Of a DNA stretch of 64,000 nucleotides, positions 44,297-54,322 are shown in pieces. The first letter of the stretch is position 1; each line of letters opens with the position of its first letter. The DNA lies in the NCBI RefSeq assembly GCF_029525555.1, contig NZ_JAPDHZ010000002.1, positions 285,868-349,867 on the forward strand, in the 5' to 3' direction. Source of the stretch: Cohnella ginsengisoli (GTDB lineage: Bacteria > Bacillota > Bacilli > Paenibacillales > Paenibacillaceae). The translations under genes were made by a program, and so were the position numbers. The notes beneath the pieces were generated by a model. It saw nothing but the letters and a program-made list of their open reading frames with translations. It had not been told where the DNA came from and did not search any database.

Positions 44297-45221
44297 ATGG
44301 AAAAACGTCTCTCACGAACGGACCTGATCTTCGCCCTGGGCTTTTTGTTTTTTTTTGATCGTCGCGATCGCCGCCTTCTTCAGCGGCGTCAAAGTCGGCA
44401 CCGACCGTACGGAAGCGCTCTACGCGAAGCCTGCCGGCGCCCAGGCGCCCAAAGCGGCCGAATCTCCCAATGCGTATTCCCAGCAGGATCTCGTATCCTT
44501 CTATCATAACGTATTTCAGCCGCATCGGGAATGGATGGCCGAATGGTCCGCGGCCCGCACGCGCTGGCAATCGGACGATACGGTCGATCGCGCTTCCTCG
44601 CTGAAGGAGCTGGCCAAGCTGGCGGCAAGCAAGTATAACGAGTCCAAAGTGACGACGGTATCGAGCCTGACGCCAGGTCTCATGAACGCGCAAAACAATT
44701 ATTTGAAGAGCCTGAAGCTGTACGAGAGCAGCTTCGGACAGCTCGCGGCGCATGCCAACGAAGGTTCGGCCGCAGACGCGCTCGCGCGCGTCTCCAAAGA
44801 CGCTTACTTTACCGAGGCGGTGCGGCTCGGACTGCTCGCGCAAAGCCAATACTACGACTCGATGCTCAAGTGGGGCGCCACGGTCAATTTGTCCTTGCCC
44901 GACGCTTACGAGCTGCCGAACGTACTTGCGAATACGGAATGGTCCAAGCTCCCGCTGCTGGTCAAAAACACGGTGGCCGCGCAGTACATGTTCATGAACC
45001 GGGCCCAATACGATTACCTGCCGCAGGATCTGACCGCGAGGATCGACCAATTCATCAATTCGGGCCAAGCCGCCAAGATGAAGCAAAAAACGATCCGTTC
45101 GATCGTCGACATGCTGAACAGCACGGATGCGATTCGCAGCGGGGACTATTTATCCCTCAAATCTAGGTATTACGCCAAGGAGCTCGTGCCGCTGCTGCCC
45201 TTCTTCTCTTCGGACACGTAA
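44297..45221 (+). CDS. Hypothetical extracytoplasmic protein with N-terminal anchor (one frameshift)
   Basis: MEKRLSRTDLIFALGFLFF runs into a nine-T run at 44348-44356; removing one T gives LIVAIAAFFSGVKVG, one clear span. The 270-residue outside part is helical (SLKELAKLAASKYNES, YLKSLKLYESSFGQL). I recognise no family. CGAGGAG precedes the ATG. Restored length is about 307 residues. Confidence 0.7.
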
Positions 45222-45260
45222 TATTACGTCAAATGGGCAGCGATTGTTCCACATTTTCCA

Positions 45261-45290
45261 TTGCATTTTCAAGTCGCGTTGCTTTACAAT
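45261..45290 (+). promoter_or_regulatory. Sigma-A promoter of serA
   Basis: TTGCAT and TACAAT are separated by 18 bp. Transcription from here gives a leader of about 110 bases before serA. Confidence 0.6.
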
Positions 45291-45314
45291 AAGAATCGCC
45301 GCTTTTACGAGATC

Positions 45315-45362
45315 ACCCTCAAAACGCTGTTGGTCCGGTAGGGCCGCGGGGGGTTTTAGGGT
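45315..45362 (+). promoter_or_regulatory. Hairpin in the serA leader
   Basis: ACCCTCAAAAC and GTTTTAGGGT pair (one bulge) around a G+C-rich 27-base centre, followed by GTTTTCT, 40 bases before the start codon. It may be a weak attenuator. No T-box, S-box or other known riboswitch sequence is recognised. Confidence 0.45.
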
Positions 45363-45405
45363 GTTTTCTATATATTCATCACTTCGTAGTACAGGGGGGA
45401 TTACT

Positions 45406-47000
45406 ATGTTTAAAGTGTTGGTATCGGATCCGATCAGCGATCTCGGCATCTCGCTCCTCGTCGAGGCAAGCGACATTTCCATCGATAAGAAAACCGGTCT
45501 GTCCGAGGACGAACTCGTCGCCATCATCGGCGAATACGACGCGCTGCTCGTGCGCAGCCAGACGCGCGTCACCGAACGGATCATGACCGCCGGCAAATCG
45601 CTTAAGGTCATTGGCCGCGCCGGCGTCGGCGTGGACAATATCGACCTCGACGCCGCCACCAAGCGCGGCATCGTCGTCATCAACGCGCCGGACGGCAACA
45701 CGATCACGACCTGCGAGCATACGTTCGCGATGATGATGGCGCTCGCCCGCCACATCCCGCAAGCGTACGCCAAGACGATCGGCGGCGAATGGGACCGCAA
45801 ATCGTTCGTCGGCGTCGAGCTTCGCAACAAGACGCTGGGCGTGCTCGGCATGGGCCGGATCGGCAGCGAGGTTGCCGCACGCGCCAAGGCGTTCGGCATG
45901 AAAGTGCTCGGCTACGATCCTTTCCTGACCGAAGAACGCGCAGACAAGCTGGGCGTGACGCTGGCCACCGTCGACGAGGTCGTACGCGGAGCCGACTTCA
46001 TCACCGTCCATACCCCGTTGACGCCCGAGACTCGCCATATGATCGGCAAAGCGCAGTTCGAGGTTATTAAGCCGGGCGTACGGATCGTCAACTGCGCTCG
46101 CGGCGGCATCATCGACGAACAAGCGCTGATCGAAGCCATCGATGCGGGACGCGTCGCAGGCGCTGCCTTCGACGTATTCGAGGAAGAGCCGCCTGCCGCC
46201 GACCATCCGTTCCTGAAGCACCCCAAGGTCATCGTCACCCCCCCATCTTGGCGCTTCTACGGTCGAGGCGCAAGAAAACGTCGCGATCGATGTTTCCGAG
46301 CAGCTGCTGCATATTTTGAGGAACGAGCCGTACAAAAACGCCGTCAACATGCCCCCCTGTACCCGGCGACTTGCTTGCGAAGCTCGAGCCGTACTTCACG
46401 CTCGCCCGCAAGCTCGGAAGCTTCGCCGCGCAAATCACCGATGGGCCTGTCAAGGAGATCAATGTCTCTTATGCAGGCGAACTGGCCGACGTCGACACGC
46501 AGCCATTGACGCGTCAAGTCGTACAAGGCGTGCTCGCGCATCACCTTGGCTCCGATCAAGTGAATGCCGTCAACGCCATGCACTTGGCCAAGATGCGCGA
46601 AGTCAACATCGTCACCACCAAGTCCCAGGCAGCCAAAGGCTTCACCAACCTGGTGACGGTCACGCTAAAAACCGGCCGCGAGGAACGCTCCGCCGCTGGC
46701 GCGCTGCTTAACGGCTTCGGTCCGCGCATCACGCAAATCGACAAGTATCCGGTCGACGTCGAGTCGCAAGGTCATCTGGTGCTGATCTCCCACCACGACA
46801 AGCCCGGTATTATCGGCCGCGTCGGCACGCTGCTCGGCACGAACGACGTCAATATCGCGACGATGCAGGTCGGCCGCAAAATCGTCGGCGGCGCCGCGAT
46901 CATGGTGCTCGGCGTCGACAAAGCCGTTCCGAAGGAAGTGCTGTCGCAGCTCGAAGAACTGCCGGACCTCAACTCGGCGAAGGAAATTCAGCTCATCTAA
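45406..47000 (+). CDS. serA: D-3-phosphoglycerate dehydrogenase SerA (two frameshifts)
   Basis: First step of serine synthesis. Substrate and NAD domains show GRAGVGVDNIDLDAATKRGI, LGVLGMGRIGSEVAARAKAFG and NCARGGIIDE. The C-terminus has the allosteric-substrate-binding domain and an ACT domain (LVLISHHDKPGIIGRVGTLLG) for serine feedback. Removing one C at 46238-46244 gives VIVTPHLGASTVEAQENV; removing one at 46352-46357 gives NMPPVPGDLLAKLEPY. Restored length is about 530 residues. AGGGGGG precedes the ATG. Confidence 0.96.
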
Positions 47001-47003
47001 CCG

Positions 47004-47048
47004 AAAAAAAGACCGTCGAGGCTATATTAACAGCCTCGGCGGTCTTTC
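47004..47048. terminator. Bidirectional terminator between serA and the convergent unknown gene
   Basis: AAAGACCGTCGAGGCT and AGCCTCGGCGGTCTTT form a 15-bp stem with one mismatch, flanked by an A-run on the left and T-rich sequence on the right. Confidence 0.88.
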
Positions 47049-47051
47049 GCT

Positions 47052-47649
47052 TCAGACGGTAAACGAGAACGTCTTTTCGATCGGTTCTATTTTGAATGGC
47101 TTGGCGTACGCGTTAAAATGAAACGTAACGCCGGTCAGATCGTCCGGCAATGCAGGGCTGACGATATATTCCTGAAAAAGGTGGCTGCCTGAACTGCCGC
47201 CGTCGGACCTCCTGCAGTCATAGTCTGCGCCGACTTTAAGCTCGTAGAAGGTGCGAATATGCATTTCCAAGGACGGTGAAGCCTCGCTTGCATCGATATG
47301 CAGGGTAACCGCGCTCGCATTGACGTACTGTCGAACGGAAGCCAAGGTATATAACTCCCCGCCAAGTTCCTGCGACAACAGGACCGGAATAAATTTCCTG
47401 AACCCCTCCGGCTCGACGACAGGCCTGAATACCGATTCGTTCATCAGCAATCCGAACAACGATTTGAGAAAATCCTCGTACAGTCCAAATTCGCGCGAAC
47501 GTTGTTCGATCCATTCCAGCGGCGGGAATCCGGCATGGTCCCCCCGATATTTCCTTGCGGTCCTTCAGAAGCCGGCATAACTGCTCATCGATCTCTTTGA
47601 TGCGCTCGTCATAATAATCCGTAGGGCGCTCGAATGGCATTCGTTTCAT
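47052..47649 (-). CDS. Hypothetical protein (about 198 aa; one frameshift)
   Basis: No family is recognised. The N-terminus (YDERIKEIDEQLCRLLKDRKEIS) is a helix with spacing reminiscent of AroQ chorismate mutase, but the rest is beta-rich and unlike that family. Removing one C from the run at 47540-47545 joins the halves as EISGDHAGFPPLEWIEQRS. GGGAG lies ten bases before the ATG. There is no signal or membrane segment. It follows resE by 82 bases. Confidence 0.65.
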
Positions 47650-47731
47650 GCATCCATCGTCTCCCGAAGCTTGGATTTGAAATTTACCGCGCGATGTCGA
47701 TCGATCTGCCCTAAGTTCGTCTCTCTCGGCG

Positions 47732-49162
47732 CTATTCCCCTGCCGGAAGCAGCAGCTTGAACTCAGTCCCTTCTCCAAACGCGCTCGACACCCGGATCGT
47801 GCCTTCGTGCGCCTCGACCAAATTGCGGACGATCGCCAGGCCCAGTCCAGTCCCGACCTTGGAGTCGCGCTTGCGTGCCTTGTCCGCCTTATAAAAGCGC
47901 TCGAAGATGTAAGGAAGGTCCTCTGTTGGGATGCCCTCGCCTTCGTCCTTGACGACGATCTCGATTTGTCTTGCGCCTTTGTCGCCGAACTTGGTGCACG
48001 CGCCCAAAGTGACGGAAGCGCCGGACGCCGTGTGGCGCAGCGCATTGTCAAGCAGATTGGTGAGCACCTGCTCGAGCCGATCGGGATCGGCGCGCCGGAG
48101 AAGCAGGCCGCTTTCCTCGCCCGAACGAATGAGCTCGATGCCACGTTCCTTCGCCAGCGCCGAAAATTTCCGATGGACGCGCTGCAGCAGGGCGTTCACG
48201 TCGACCTCCTGCATCATCATGTCCAGATAGCCGGCCTCGAGGCGGGCAAGGTCGAGCAGATCCTTCACGAGCCTGCCCATACGCAGCGATTCGTCGTGAA
48301 TGACCTGCACCAATTCGCGCCGCTCTTCTGGCGTCTGAGCGATATCGTCGAGCAACGCCTCGCTATATCCTTGCACCATCGCGACGGGCGTACGGATCTC
48401 GTGCGACACGTTCGCGACGAAGTCCTTGCGCATCTTGTCTACCCTGAACTCCTCGGTCACGTCGCGCAGCACCGCGACCGCACCGCCGCCGCTGCCTTCG
48501 CCGGACGCAACCGGCGTCATGACGACCGACCATACGCCGCTCTGCACGTGGATCTTGCCGGTGTGCGTCGTGCCTTTGGAAATGAGCGTATTATAAATGT
48601 CGCGGAGCGGATCCGGCACCGTGACCCGCTCGTCCGCTTCTCCCTCGTCTTCCCATTTGAGGCCGCGCCAAATTTCGAGCAGATGCTGCCCCTCCGGATT
48701 CGTCAGCTTTACCCTGCCGTTCGCGTCGAACAGCAGAACCGCGTCGCTCATGCTGCGCAAAACGCCGTCGAGCTGATCCCGCTCGTGCTGGATGTCACGA
48801 ATCAGCGTATTAAGCTCCGAGGCCATCTGGTTGAAGCTGTTGGCCAGCTCGCCGATCTCGTCCCACGAACGGACGACGAGACGCGTCGAATACTCGCCCT
48901 GCGCCACCCGGTTCGCCGCCTGCTTCATCTCCCGCAGCGGCTGCGTAATCTTCGTGAGCAGGAAAAACGCGAAGAACGTCGTAAGCAAGAAGCCTACGGC
49001 GCCCGAATAAATGAATAGATGCTTGATCTCGGCCAGCGAGTCCGCGCTGACCGTCACGTCGACGATCTTCAGAAGGAACAAGCCGACCGTCGAGATGACG
49101 ACGGCGACCAGCAGGATGATCGTCAGCCACAGCTTGCCGACTACGGTTCTCCAGATCGCCAT
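47732..49162 (-). CDS. resE: Redox-sensing histidine kinase ResE
   Basis: Partner of ResD, by synteny with resABCD. Two spans (about residues 10-32 and 48-68) enclose only about 15-20 outside residues; then HAMP, PAS (RSMSDAVLLFDANGRV), HisKA with phospho-His in FVANVSHEIRTPVA, and HATPase (NLLDNALRH, DEGEGIP, GTGLGLAI). Length is 476. B. subtilis ResE has a much larger extracytoplasmic part (about 590 residues in total), so signal input here is probably through the PAS domain or the membrane. Confidence 0.93.
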   Translation of the reverse strand: MAIWRTVVGKLWLTIILLVAVVISTVGLFLLKIVDVTVSADSLAEIKHLFIYSGAVGFLLTTFFAFFLLTKITQPLREMKQAANRVAQGEYSTRLVVRSWDEIGELANSFNQMASELNTLIRDIQHERDQLDGVLRSMSDAVLLFDANGRVKLTNPEGQHLLEIWRGLKWEDEGEADERVTVPDPLRDIYNTLISKGTTHTGKIHVQSGVWSVVMTPVASGEGSGGGAVAVLRDVTEEFRVDKMRKDFVANVSHEIRTPVAMVQGYSEALLDDIAQTPEERRELVQVIHDESLRMGRLVKDLLDLARLEAGYLDMMMQEVDVNALLQRVHRKFSALAKERGIELIRSGEESGLLLRRADPDRLEQVLTNLLDNALRHTASGASVTLGACTKFGDKGARQIEIVVKDEGEGIPTEDLPYIFERFYKADKARKRDSKVGTGLGLAIVRNLVEAHEGTIRVSSAFGEGTEFKLLLPAGE

Positions 49163-49165
49163 CGC

Positions 49166-49882
49166 TTACTTCGCCACCTCGAGCTTGTAGCCGACGCCCC
49201 ATACGGTCGTGATCATCGCGGCGGCTTCGGTCGAGACGCGGTTCAGCTTTTCGCGCAGCCGCTTGACATGCGTATCGACCGTGCGCAAATCCCCGAAGAA
49301 GTCGTAGTTCCAGACATCCTTCAGCAGATCTTCGCGGGAAAACACTTTATCCGGCGAACTCGCCAAATAATGCAGCAGCTCGTACTCCTTGGGCGTCAGG
49401 TTCACTTCCTGCCCGCCGGCAGTGACGCGATGCGCGTCATGCTCGATGACCAGATGCGGGAAGACGATATTATTGCTCGTGTTCAGCTCCTTGGACAAAA
49501 AGGCGGTCGCGGACGATCTGCGCAAGATCGCCTTGATGCGGAAGATGACCTCGCGCGGGCTGAACGGCTTGACGACATAATCGTCGGCGCCGGCTTCGAA
49601 GCCCTGGACGCGGTTCACTTCTTCTCCCTTGGCCGTCAGCATAATGACCGGCGTCGCCTTGGATTGGCGCAGGCGGGAGCACACCTCCATGCCGTCGATG
49701 CCGGGCAGCATCAGGTCGAGCACGATCAGGTCGTACTCTTCCTGCAGCGCCAGCCTTAGCGCAGTCTCCCCGTCCTCGGCTTCTTCGATGACGTAACCTT
49801 CCTTTTCTAAGTACATGCGCAGCAGACGACGGATACGCTCCTCGTCGTCCACCACCAATATGCGATTGCCGGCGCTCATCAT
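49166..49882 (-). CDS. resD: Response regulator ResD
   Basis: OmpR-type regulator of respiration and anaerobic genes. The receiver has VDDEERIRR, the phospho-Asp in LIVLDLMLPG (about residue 56) and KPFSPRE. The C-terminal winged helix ends in RTVDTHVKRLREKLN and VWGVGYKLE. Length is 238. It is followed by resE three bases on. Confidence 0.96.
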   Translation of the reverse strand: MMSAGNRILVVDDEERIRRLLRMYLEKEGYVIEEAEDGETALRLALQEEYDLIVLDLMLPGIDGMEVCSRLRQSKATPVIMLTAKGEEVNRVQGFEAGADDYVVKPFSPREVIFRIKAILRRSSATAFLSKELNTSNNIVFPHLVIEHDAHRVTAGGQEVNLTPKEYELLHYLASSPDKVFSREDLLKDVWNYDFFGDLRTVDTHVKRLREKLNRVSTEAAAMITTVWGVGYKLEVAK

Positions 49883-49931
49883 AGGGCTCGGCCCCTTTCT
49901 TCACTAAAATCCGCTTGTCTCATTATAACGG

Positions 49932-51194
49932 TTATACGCCCGCGTAGGAATGCAGGCCGGCGATGACGAGATTGACGCCGATCAGAGTGAACAGCACCAC
50001 GATAAAGCCGATGACCGCGAGCCATGCCGACCGGGTACCTTGCCAGCCTCTGGAGAGCCGCAGGTGAAGATAGGCGCTGTAGAACAGCCAAGTGATAAGC
50101 GCCCATACTTCCTTCGGATCCCAGCCCCAGAATCTCGACCAGGCGATCTGTGCCCAGATCATCGCGAAGATGAGCGCGCCGAGCGTAAATACCGGGAACC
50201 CGATCGCGATCGCCCGGTAACTGATCTCGTCGAGATCCTCCGGATCGATGTCGGACAGATGAGGGTGGATGACGGCGGCGATCGGCTTGCGCGCGATCAG
50301 CCGCAGGAGGCCGTACAAGATCGCGCCCGACAGCAGCGACCAGATGACGGTATTCAGCTTGCGGCCCGCGTTGACGCCGTTCATCCACGACGGCGCTTCG
50401 AACAGCGGATCCTTGATGCCGAGATACGGCTGCATGGACAGCTTTTCGCTATTGTACGGCGCCACGATCGGCGGCAAGCCGTATTCGACCGTCTGCGTAA
50501 CGCTATTCTCGACGCCCTGCTGGTCGATGCTTACTTTCTCCTGCTGGAACTTGGCTTCATAGCCGCCTCCGCGGAAGGCGAATACGGACACGAGGAAGCC
50601 GATGATCACGACCATGAAAAACAGGACGAACTCGACCCACCGCTGCTCGCGGCGGCCGGCTTTGTCCGTGCGCGAGAAGTCGATGACGCGCAGCAGCTTC
50701 ACGAGCGCGGCGGCGAAGCCGACCGCGAAGAACGCTTCGCCCGTAGCGGCCGTCGTCACGTGAATTTTCAGCCAGTAGTTGTTGAGCGCAGGGATGAGCG
50801 GCTGCACTTCCGACGGGAACACGGCCGCATACGCGATAATGATGACGACGAGCGGGATCGCGAACGCGCCGAGCAGGTTGTTGCGATAGATCAGGTGCAC
50901 GATGATGAAGGCGAAGACGATGGCCATCGCCAGGAATGTCATGAACTCGTACATATTGCTCGTCGGGATATGGCCGCCGCCCTTCCAGCGGGTGAAGAAG
51001 AAGGTCAGGTGGCACGCCCAGCCGGCGACCGCCAAAACGAAGCCGAAGCGGCCCCAGCGGCGATTGTGGTGCTCGGGCTCGCGGTTGCTCCAGCGCTTGC
51101 CGCCCACCGCGATCGCATAGCAGATGAACGATGCGCAGTAAAGGTAAAAGGCGGCCTGGAATGCGGTGCTGCTGATATCAAGCCAGTGGTTCAA
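49932..51194 (-). CDS. resC: Cytochrome c biogenesis protein ResC (CcsA/CcsB heme-handling subunit)
   Basis: Polytopic heme-handling protein of System II. The tryptophan-rich WWD-type segment WGWDPKEVWALITW lies near residue 350. His residues for heme contact occur in several loops (GRFGFVLAVAGWACHLTFFF). About eight spans are seen in 420 residues. It overlaps resB by four bases. Confidence 0.94.
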   Translation of the reverse strand: MNHWLDISSTAFQAAFYLYCASFICYAIAVGGKRWSNREPEHHNRRWGRFGFVLAVAGWACHLTFFFTRWKGGGHIPTSNMYEFMTFLAMAIVFAFIIVHLIYRNNLLGAFAIPLVVIIIAYAAVFPSEVQPLIPALNNYWLKIHVTTAATGEAFFAVGFAAALVKLLRVIDFSRTDKAGRREQRWVEFVLFFMVVIIGFLVSVFAFRGGGYEAKFQQEKVSIDQQGVENSVTQTVEYGLPPIVAPYNSEKLSMQPYLGIKDPLFEAPSWMNGVNAGRKLNTVIWSLLSGAILYGLLRLIARKPIAAVIHPHLSDIDPEDLDEISYRAIAIGFPVFTLGALIFAMIWAQIAWSRFWGWDPKEVWALITWLFYSAYLHLRLSRGWQGTRSAWLAVIGFIVVLFTLIGVNLVIAGLHSYAGV

Positions 51195-52870
51195 CGTGAA
51201 TTCCTCCTGTTATCGAGCGCCTTCGGATCGACGGCGATGCCGCATTTGGCGAGGGCCGACGCCGTTTCGTTTCGAATGCCGTACGTATTTTTGTTCGTGT
51301 GCGCGCCTAGCGTGAGCCTGCCGCCGTCGATGCGCAGCCAGATGCGCCGGTGATGCCAGTAAAAGCCCATCACGAGACCGATCATCGAGATTGCCGCGCC
51401 AACCCATACGTACGGCATCGCCCTGTCGACCCGAACGTTAAGGAAAGTCGTGTACTGCGAGAACTTCACGTTTTCCATTTTGCCGACTTTGAAATTGAAA
51501 CGGCCCGAATTGCTGCCGAGCTTTTTGAAGCTGTCGTTGATCTGCTGCTGGACGCCCTTGTCGTCGGCGCTCGGCATTGGGAAGTAGATGTACAACTCTC
51601 CCTCCTCGGCCAGATCCGGTCCCGTGATCCGGAAGACGAACGCCGGATTGTTGAAGTCGCGGGACTTGGTCATCGGGCGGCCTTCCTCGTCGAGCCCGAA
51701 GTCGGGGTACACGTCGTTCAGCGTCAGCGTGTAGGGACCTGCCTCGGACTTCTCCGCCGGATCGTTCATTTGCAGGTCGAACGGCCCGTACGATTTCCCG
51801 CTCTTGGCATCGAGCAGCATCGGCTTGACTTCGATGAGCCGGATCTTTTGCTCGAAATTGTACTGATACAGCTTGAGCCCCTTGTATTCGAGCGGCGAAT
51901 TCACTTCGATGTCGTGGGATTCGACCTTCTTGAGCACCGGATCGTGCAGCGGGTCGTCATCGCAATACTGCGTGCACGCGTAAAGAGTAGCCTGGGTCTG
52001 GTACAGCTTGGCCCGAAGCGTGCCCTTCAACTGCTTGGGAAGCTCCTCGTCCTTGTAGTAATCGACGGTGAACTTGTCGTTGCCGACGTAATAGTTCGTA
52101 CCGGGGATTTGCTTGACCTGATATTCGTCGATGCTCACGTACTGGTCCATATGCCAAGCCGGTACGCTTCTGCCAAGCACCGCCAGCAGGAAGAGGATCA
52201 ATCCGATATGGTTGATGTACGGCCCCCACCGGCTGAACCGGTTTTTCTCGGCAAGCAGCGCAGTGCCGTCCGTCCATACGCGATAGCGCTTGCGCTTCAG
52301 CTGGGCGCCGAAGTCTGCGACCCACTTTTCGGCATCTCCCGGGATATCGGCCTCCAGCACGGTCTGCTGGCGTGTCAGGAAGGTCGGATGCTTGCGAACC
52401 TGCTGCTTGGACAGCGCTTTGTAAAGCGGAAGCACGCGGTCCAAGCTACAGATGACGAGCGATGTCCCGATCATGACGAGCAGGCCGATGAACCACCAGG
52501 ATTCGTACGTGCGGGACAAGCCCAATGCCTGGTACACCGCGCCCCAAGCGCCATACGTTTCTTTGTAAAATGCAGCCGGGTCGTCCAGATTGATAAAGGT
52601 ACTCTCTTGGGGGTAAATCGTGCCGATCGCGGCGCCGACCAGCGTGAGAATGATGAGCCAGATGGCGATCTTGACCGACGAAAAGAAGTTCCATACGCGA
52701 TCGATGACCGCCGGATTCTGCTTCTGCGAGCGCCTGGCCGCGCCGTCGTAGCGCATCTCGAGCGGCGAATCGAGCGGAAGATCGTCCACCAGCGGCTTGC
52801 CGCAGGATTCGCAGAGCACGGTTCCCGTCGGATTCTGGTGACCGCACTCGCACTTGGTATTGTGTATCAA
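51191..52870 (-). CDS. resB: Cytochrome c biogenesis protein ResB
   Basis: System II partner of ResC. The cytoplasmic N-terminus has a zinc-ribbon pattern (CECGHQNPTG, LCESCGKPL). Spans follow at about residues 68-88 (IAIWLIILTLVGAAIG), 125-145 and 215-235, and a last one near 510. The large outside domain between the third and last span is typical. Length is 559. It lies 24 bases behind resA. Confidence 0.94.
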   Translation of the reverse strand: MIHNTKCECGHQNPTGTVLCESCGKPLVDDLPLDSPLEMRYDGAARRSQKQNPAVIDRVWNFFSSVKIAIWLIILTLVGAAIGTIYPQESTFINLDDPAAFYKETYGAWGAVYQALGLSRTYESWWFIGLLVMIGTSLVICSLDRVLPLYKALSKQQVRKHPTFLTRQQTVLEADIPGDAEKWVADFGAQLKRKRYRVWTDGTALLAEKNRFSRWGPYINHIGLILFLLAVLGRSVPAWHMDQYVSIDEYQVKQIPGTNYYVGNDKFTVDYYKDEELPKQLKGTLRAKLYQTQATLYACTQYCDDDPLHDPVLKKVESHDIEVNSPLEYKGLKLYQYNFEQKIRLIEVKPMLLDAKSGKSYGPFDLQMNDPAEKSEAGPYTLTLNDVYPDFGLDEEGRPMTKSRDFNNPAFVFRITGPDLAEEGELYIYFPMPSADDKGVQQQINDSFKKLGSNSGRFNFKVGKMENVKFSQYTTFLNVRVDRAMPYVWVGAAISMIGLVMGFYWHHRRIWLRIDGGRLTLGAHTNKNTYGIRNETASALAKCGIAVDPKALDNRRNSR

Positions 52871-52894
52871 CTCTTGCTGCCTCCTGTCAGAGCC

Positions 52895-53427
52895 CTAATC
52901 CTTGCCGAGCAGCAGCGCGATGCGGGATTCGATCGTCTCCTCGCTCATCGGGCCGCCGATCACGATATCCTGAATCTTGCCGTCGGCCGAGATGAAGAAA
53001 GTCGTCGGATACTCCTTCAGGCCGTATTTGCGTTCCGTTTTTTTTGTTTTTGTCGAGCAGCACGGGAAAATGGATATCGTAGGATCTCAAAAAGCTGCCT
53101 ACGCTGACGCGGTCCTCGCTCAGATTGATGCCGACCAGCTGGACGCCCTGATCCTTCCATTTGTCGTATTGGGCCTGAAGCGCGGGCATCTCGTTACGGC
53201 AAGGCGGACAAAACGTTCCCCAAAAATTGATCACGAGCGGCTTGCCCCGATAAGATTCCAGACTGTGCGCCTGGCCGTCTAGGCCGAGCAATTCGAACGC
53301 GGGCGCTTCGCTTCCGGGTTTAAGCGCTTTATTCGGCGTCAAAAAAGGACTGGCCGATCGCGTATCCCCCGACAAGCAGTACGACGGCCAGTATGATATA
53401 TTGGATCGGTTTGCGATAACGCTTCAC
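52895..53427 (-). CDS. resA: Thiol-disulfide oxidoreductase ResA (two frameshifts)
   Basis: Membrane-anchored thioredoxin-fold protein that reduces apocytochrome c. The GTG start gives MKRYRKPIQYIILAVVLLVGGYAIG, one span. The active site is FWGTFCPPCRNEM; B. subtilis ResA has CEPC. Removing one A at 53341-53346 gives IGQSFLTPNKALKPG; removing one T at 53038-53045 gives DKNKKTERKYGLKEYPTTFFIS and an end at LLLGKD. Restored length is about 176 residues, normal for ResA. Confidence 0.94.
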
Positions 53428-53559
53428 TTTGTCACCACCGGCGTCTTTTCTTCCATTATAGCGAAAATACCGGATTCGCAGGCAAGCGCCCGGAGCTCCG
53501 GTTTTGAACATTGTGTGACACGCCGTGACACGGTTGCGTCCTGTGCCGGAACCGCAGGT

Positions 53560-54300
53560 TTACTCGCCTCGCTCCGCTTTTTTCGCGGCGTCGCGCAGCG
53601 ATTGAACCTCGGCGTCCGACAGCTTGCGGTATTTGCCGCGCTGCAGGTTGTCCAGGGTGAGACCGCCGAACGAGATGCGCTTCAGCCGGATGACCGGATG
53701 ATGGATCGCTTCGAACATCCGTCTCACCTGCCGGTTGCGTCCCTCGCGGATCGTGATCGAGATCGTCGCTTGCTTGCCTTCCGGATCGACGTCGTGATAT
53801 TCGATCTCGGCGGGCGCGGTCATGCCGTCCTCGAGCTTGATGCCCTTCTGAATCTTGTCCAGCGCGTCGCCGTGCGGCACCCGTTCAACGGTCGCCAAGT
53901 AGGTCTTGGCCACGTGATGGCGCGGATGGGTGAGCAGATTGGCGAGCTCGCCGTCGTTCGTGAGCAAGAGCAGCCCCTCGGTGTCGTAGTCGAGCCGGCC
54001 GACCGGGTATACGCGTTCCTTGACGCCCTTGAGAAAATCCGTCACGACCGTGCGGCCCTTTTCGTCATGCATGCTCGTTATGACGCCTTTGGGCTTATTA
54101 AACAGCAAATAAAGCTTGCTCTCGGATTTGATTTTTTTGCCGTTCACCGCGATGGCGTCTTTGGCGGGATCGGCCTTGACGCCGAGCGCTTTGACCACTT
54201 CGCCGTTGACCGTCACCTTGCCGGCCGCGATGAGTTCCTCGCATTTGCGTCTGGATGCGACGCCTGCGTTGGCGAGTATTTTCTGCAATCGTTCTTCCAC
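53560..54300 (-). CDS. rluB: 23S rRNA pseudouridine(2605) synthase RluB
   Basis: RsuA/RluB family. An N-terminal S4 domain (RLQKILANAGVASRRKCEELI) precedes the catalytic domain with Asp in VGRLDYDTEGLLLLTNDG and the RNA-binding REGRNRQVRRMF. Length is 246, with a GTG start behind GAGGTG. It lies between resA and spmB as in B. subtilis (ypuL). Confidence 0.95.
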   Translation of the reverse strand: MEERLQKILANAGVASRRKCEELIAAGKVTVNGEVVKALGVKADPAKDAIAVNGKKIKSESKLYLLFNKPKGVITSMHDEKGRTVVTDFLKGVKERVYPVGRLDYDTEGLLLLTNDGELANLLTHPRHHVAKTYLATVERVPHGDALDKIQKGIKLEDGMTAPAEIEYHDVDPEGKQATISITIREGRNRQVRRMFEAIHHPVIRLKRISFGGLTLDNLQRGKYRKLSDAEVQSLRDAAKKAERGE

Positions 54301-54322
54301 TGATGGTTCACCTCACCCCCCA

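Noticed and set aside
45300..45405. serA leader as a T-box riboswitch
   Set aside because: The conserved T-box core (AGGGTGGNACCGCG) and a specifier loop are not present; GTAGGGCCGCGG is only a superficial match.
47560..47649. N-terminus of the 47-kb gene as an AroQ chorismate mutase
   Set aside because: Only one helix has the RIKEIDEQLCRLLKDR pattern; the rest of the restored protein is beta-rich and lacks the other catalytic residues.
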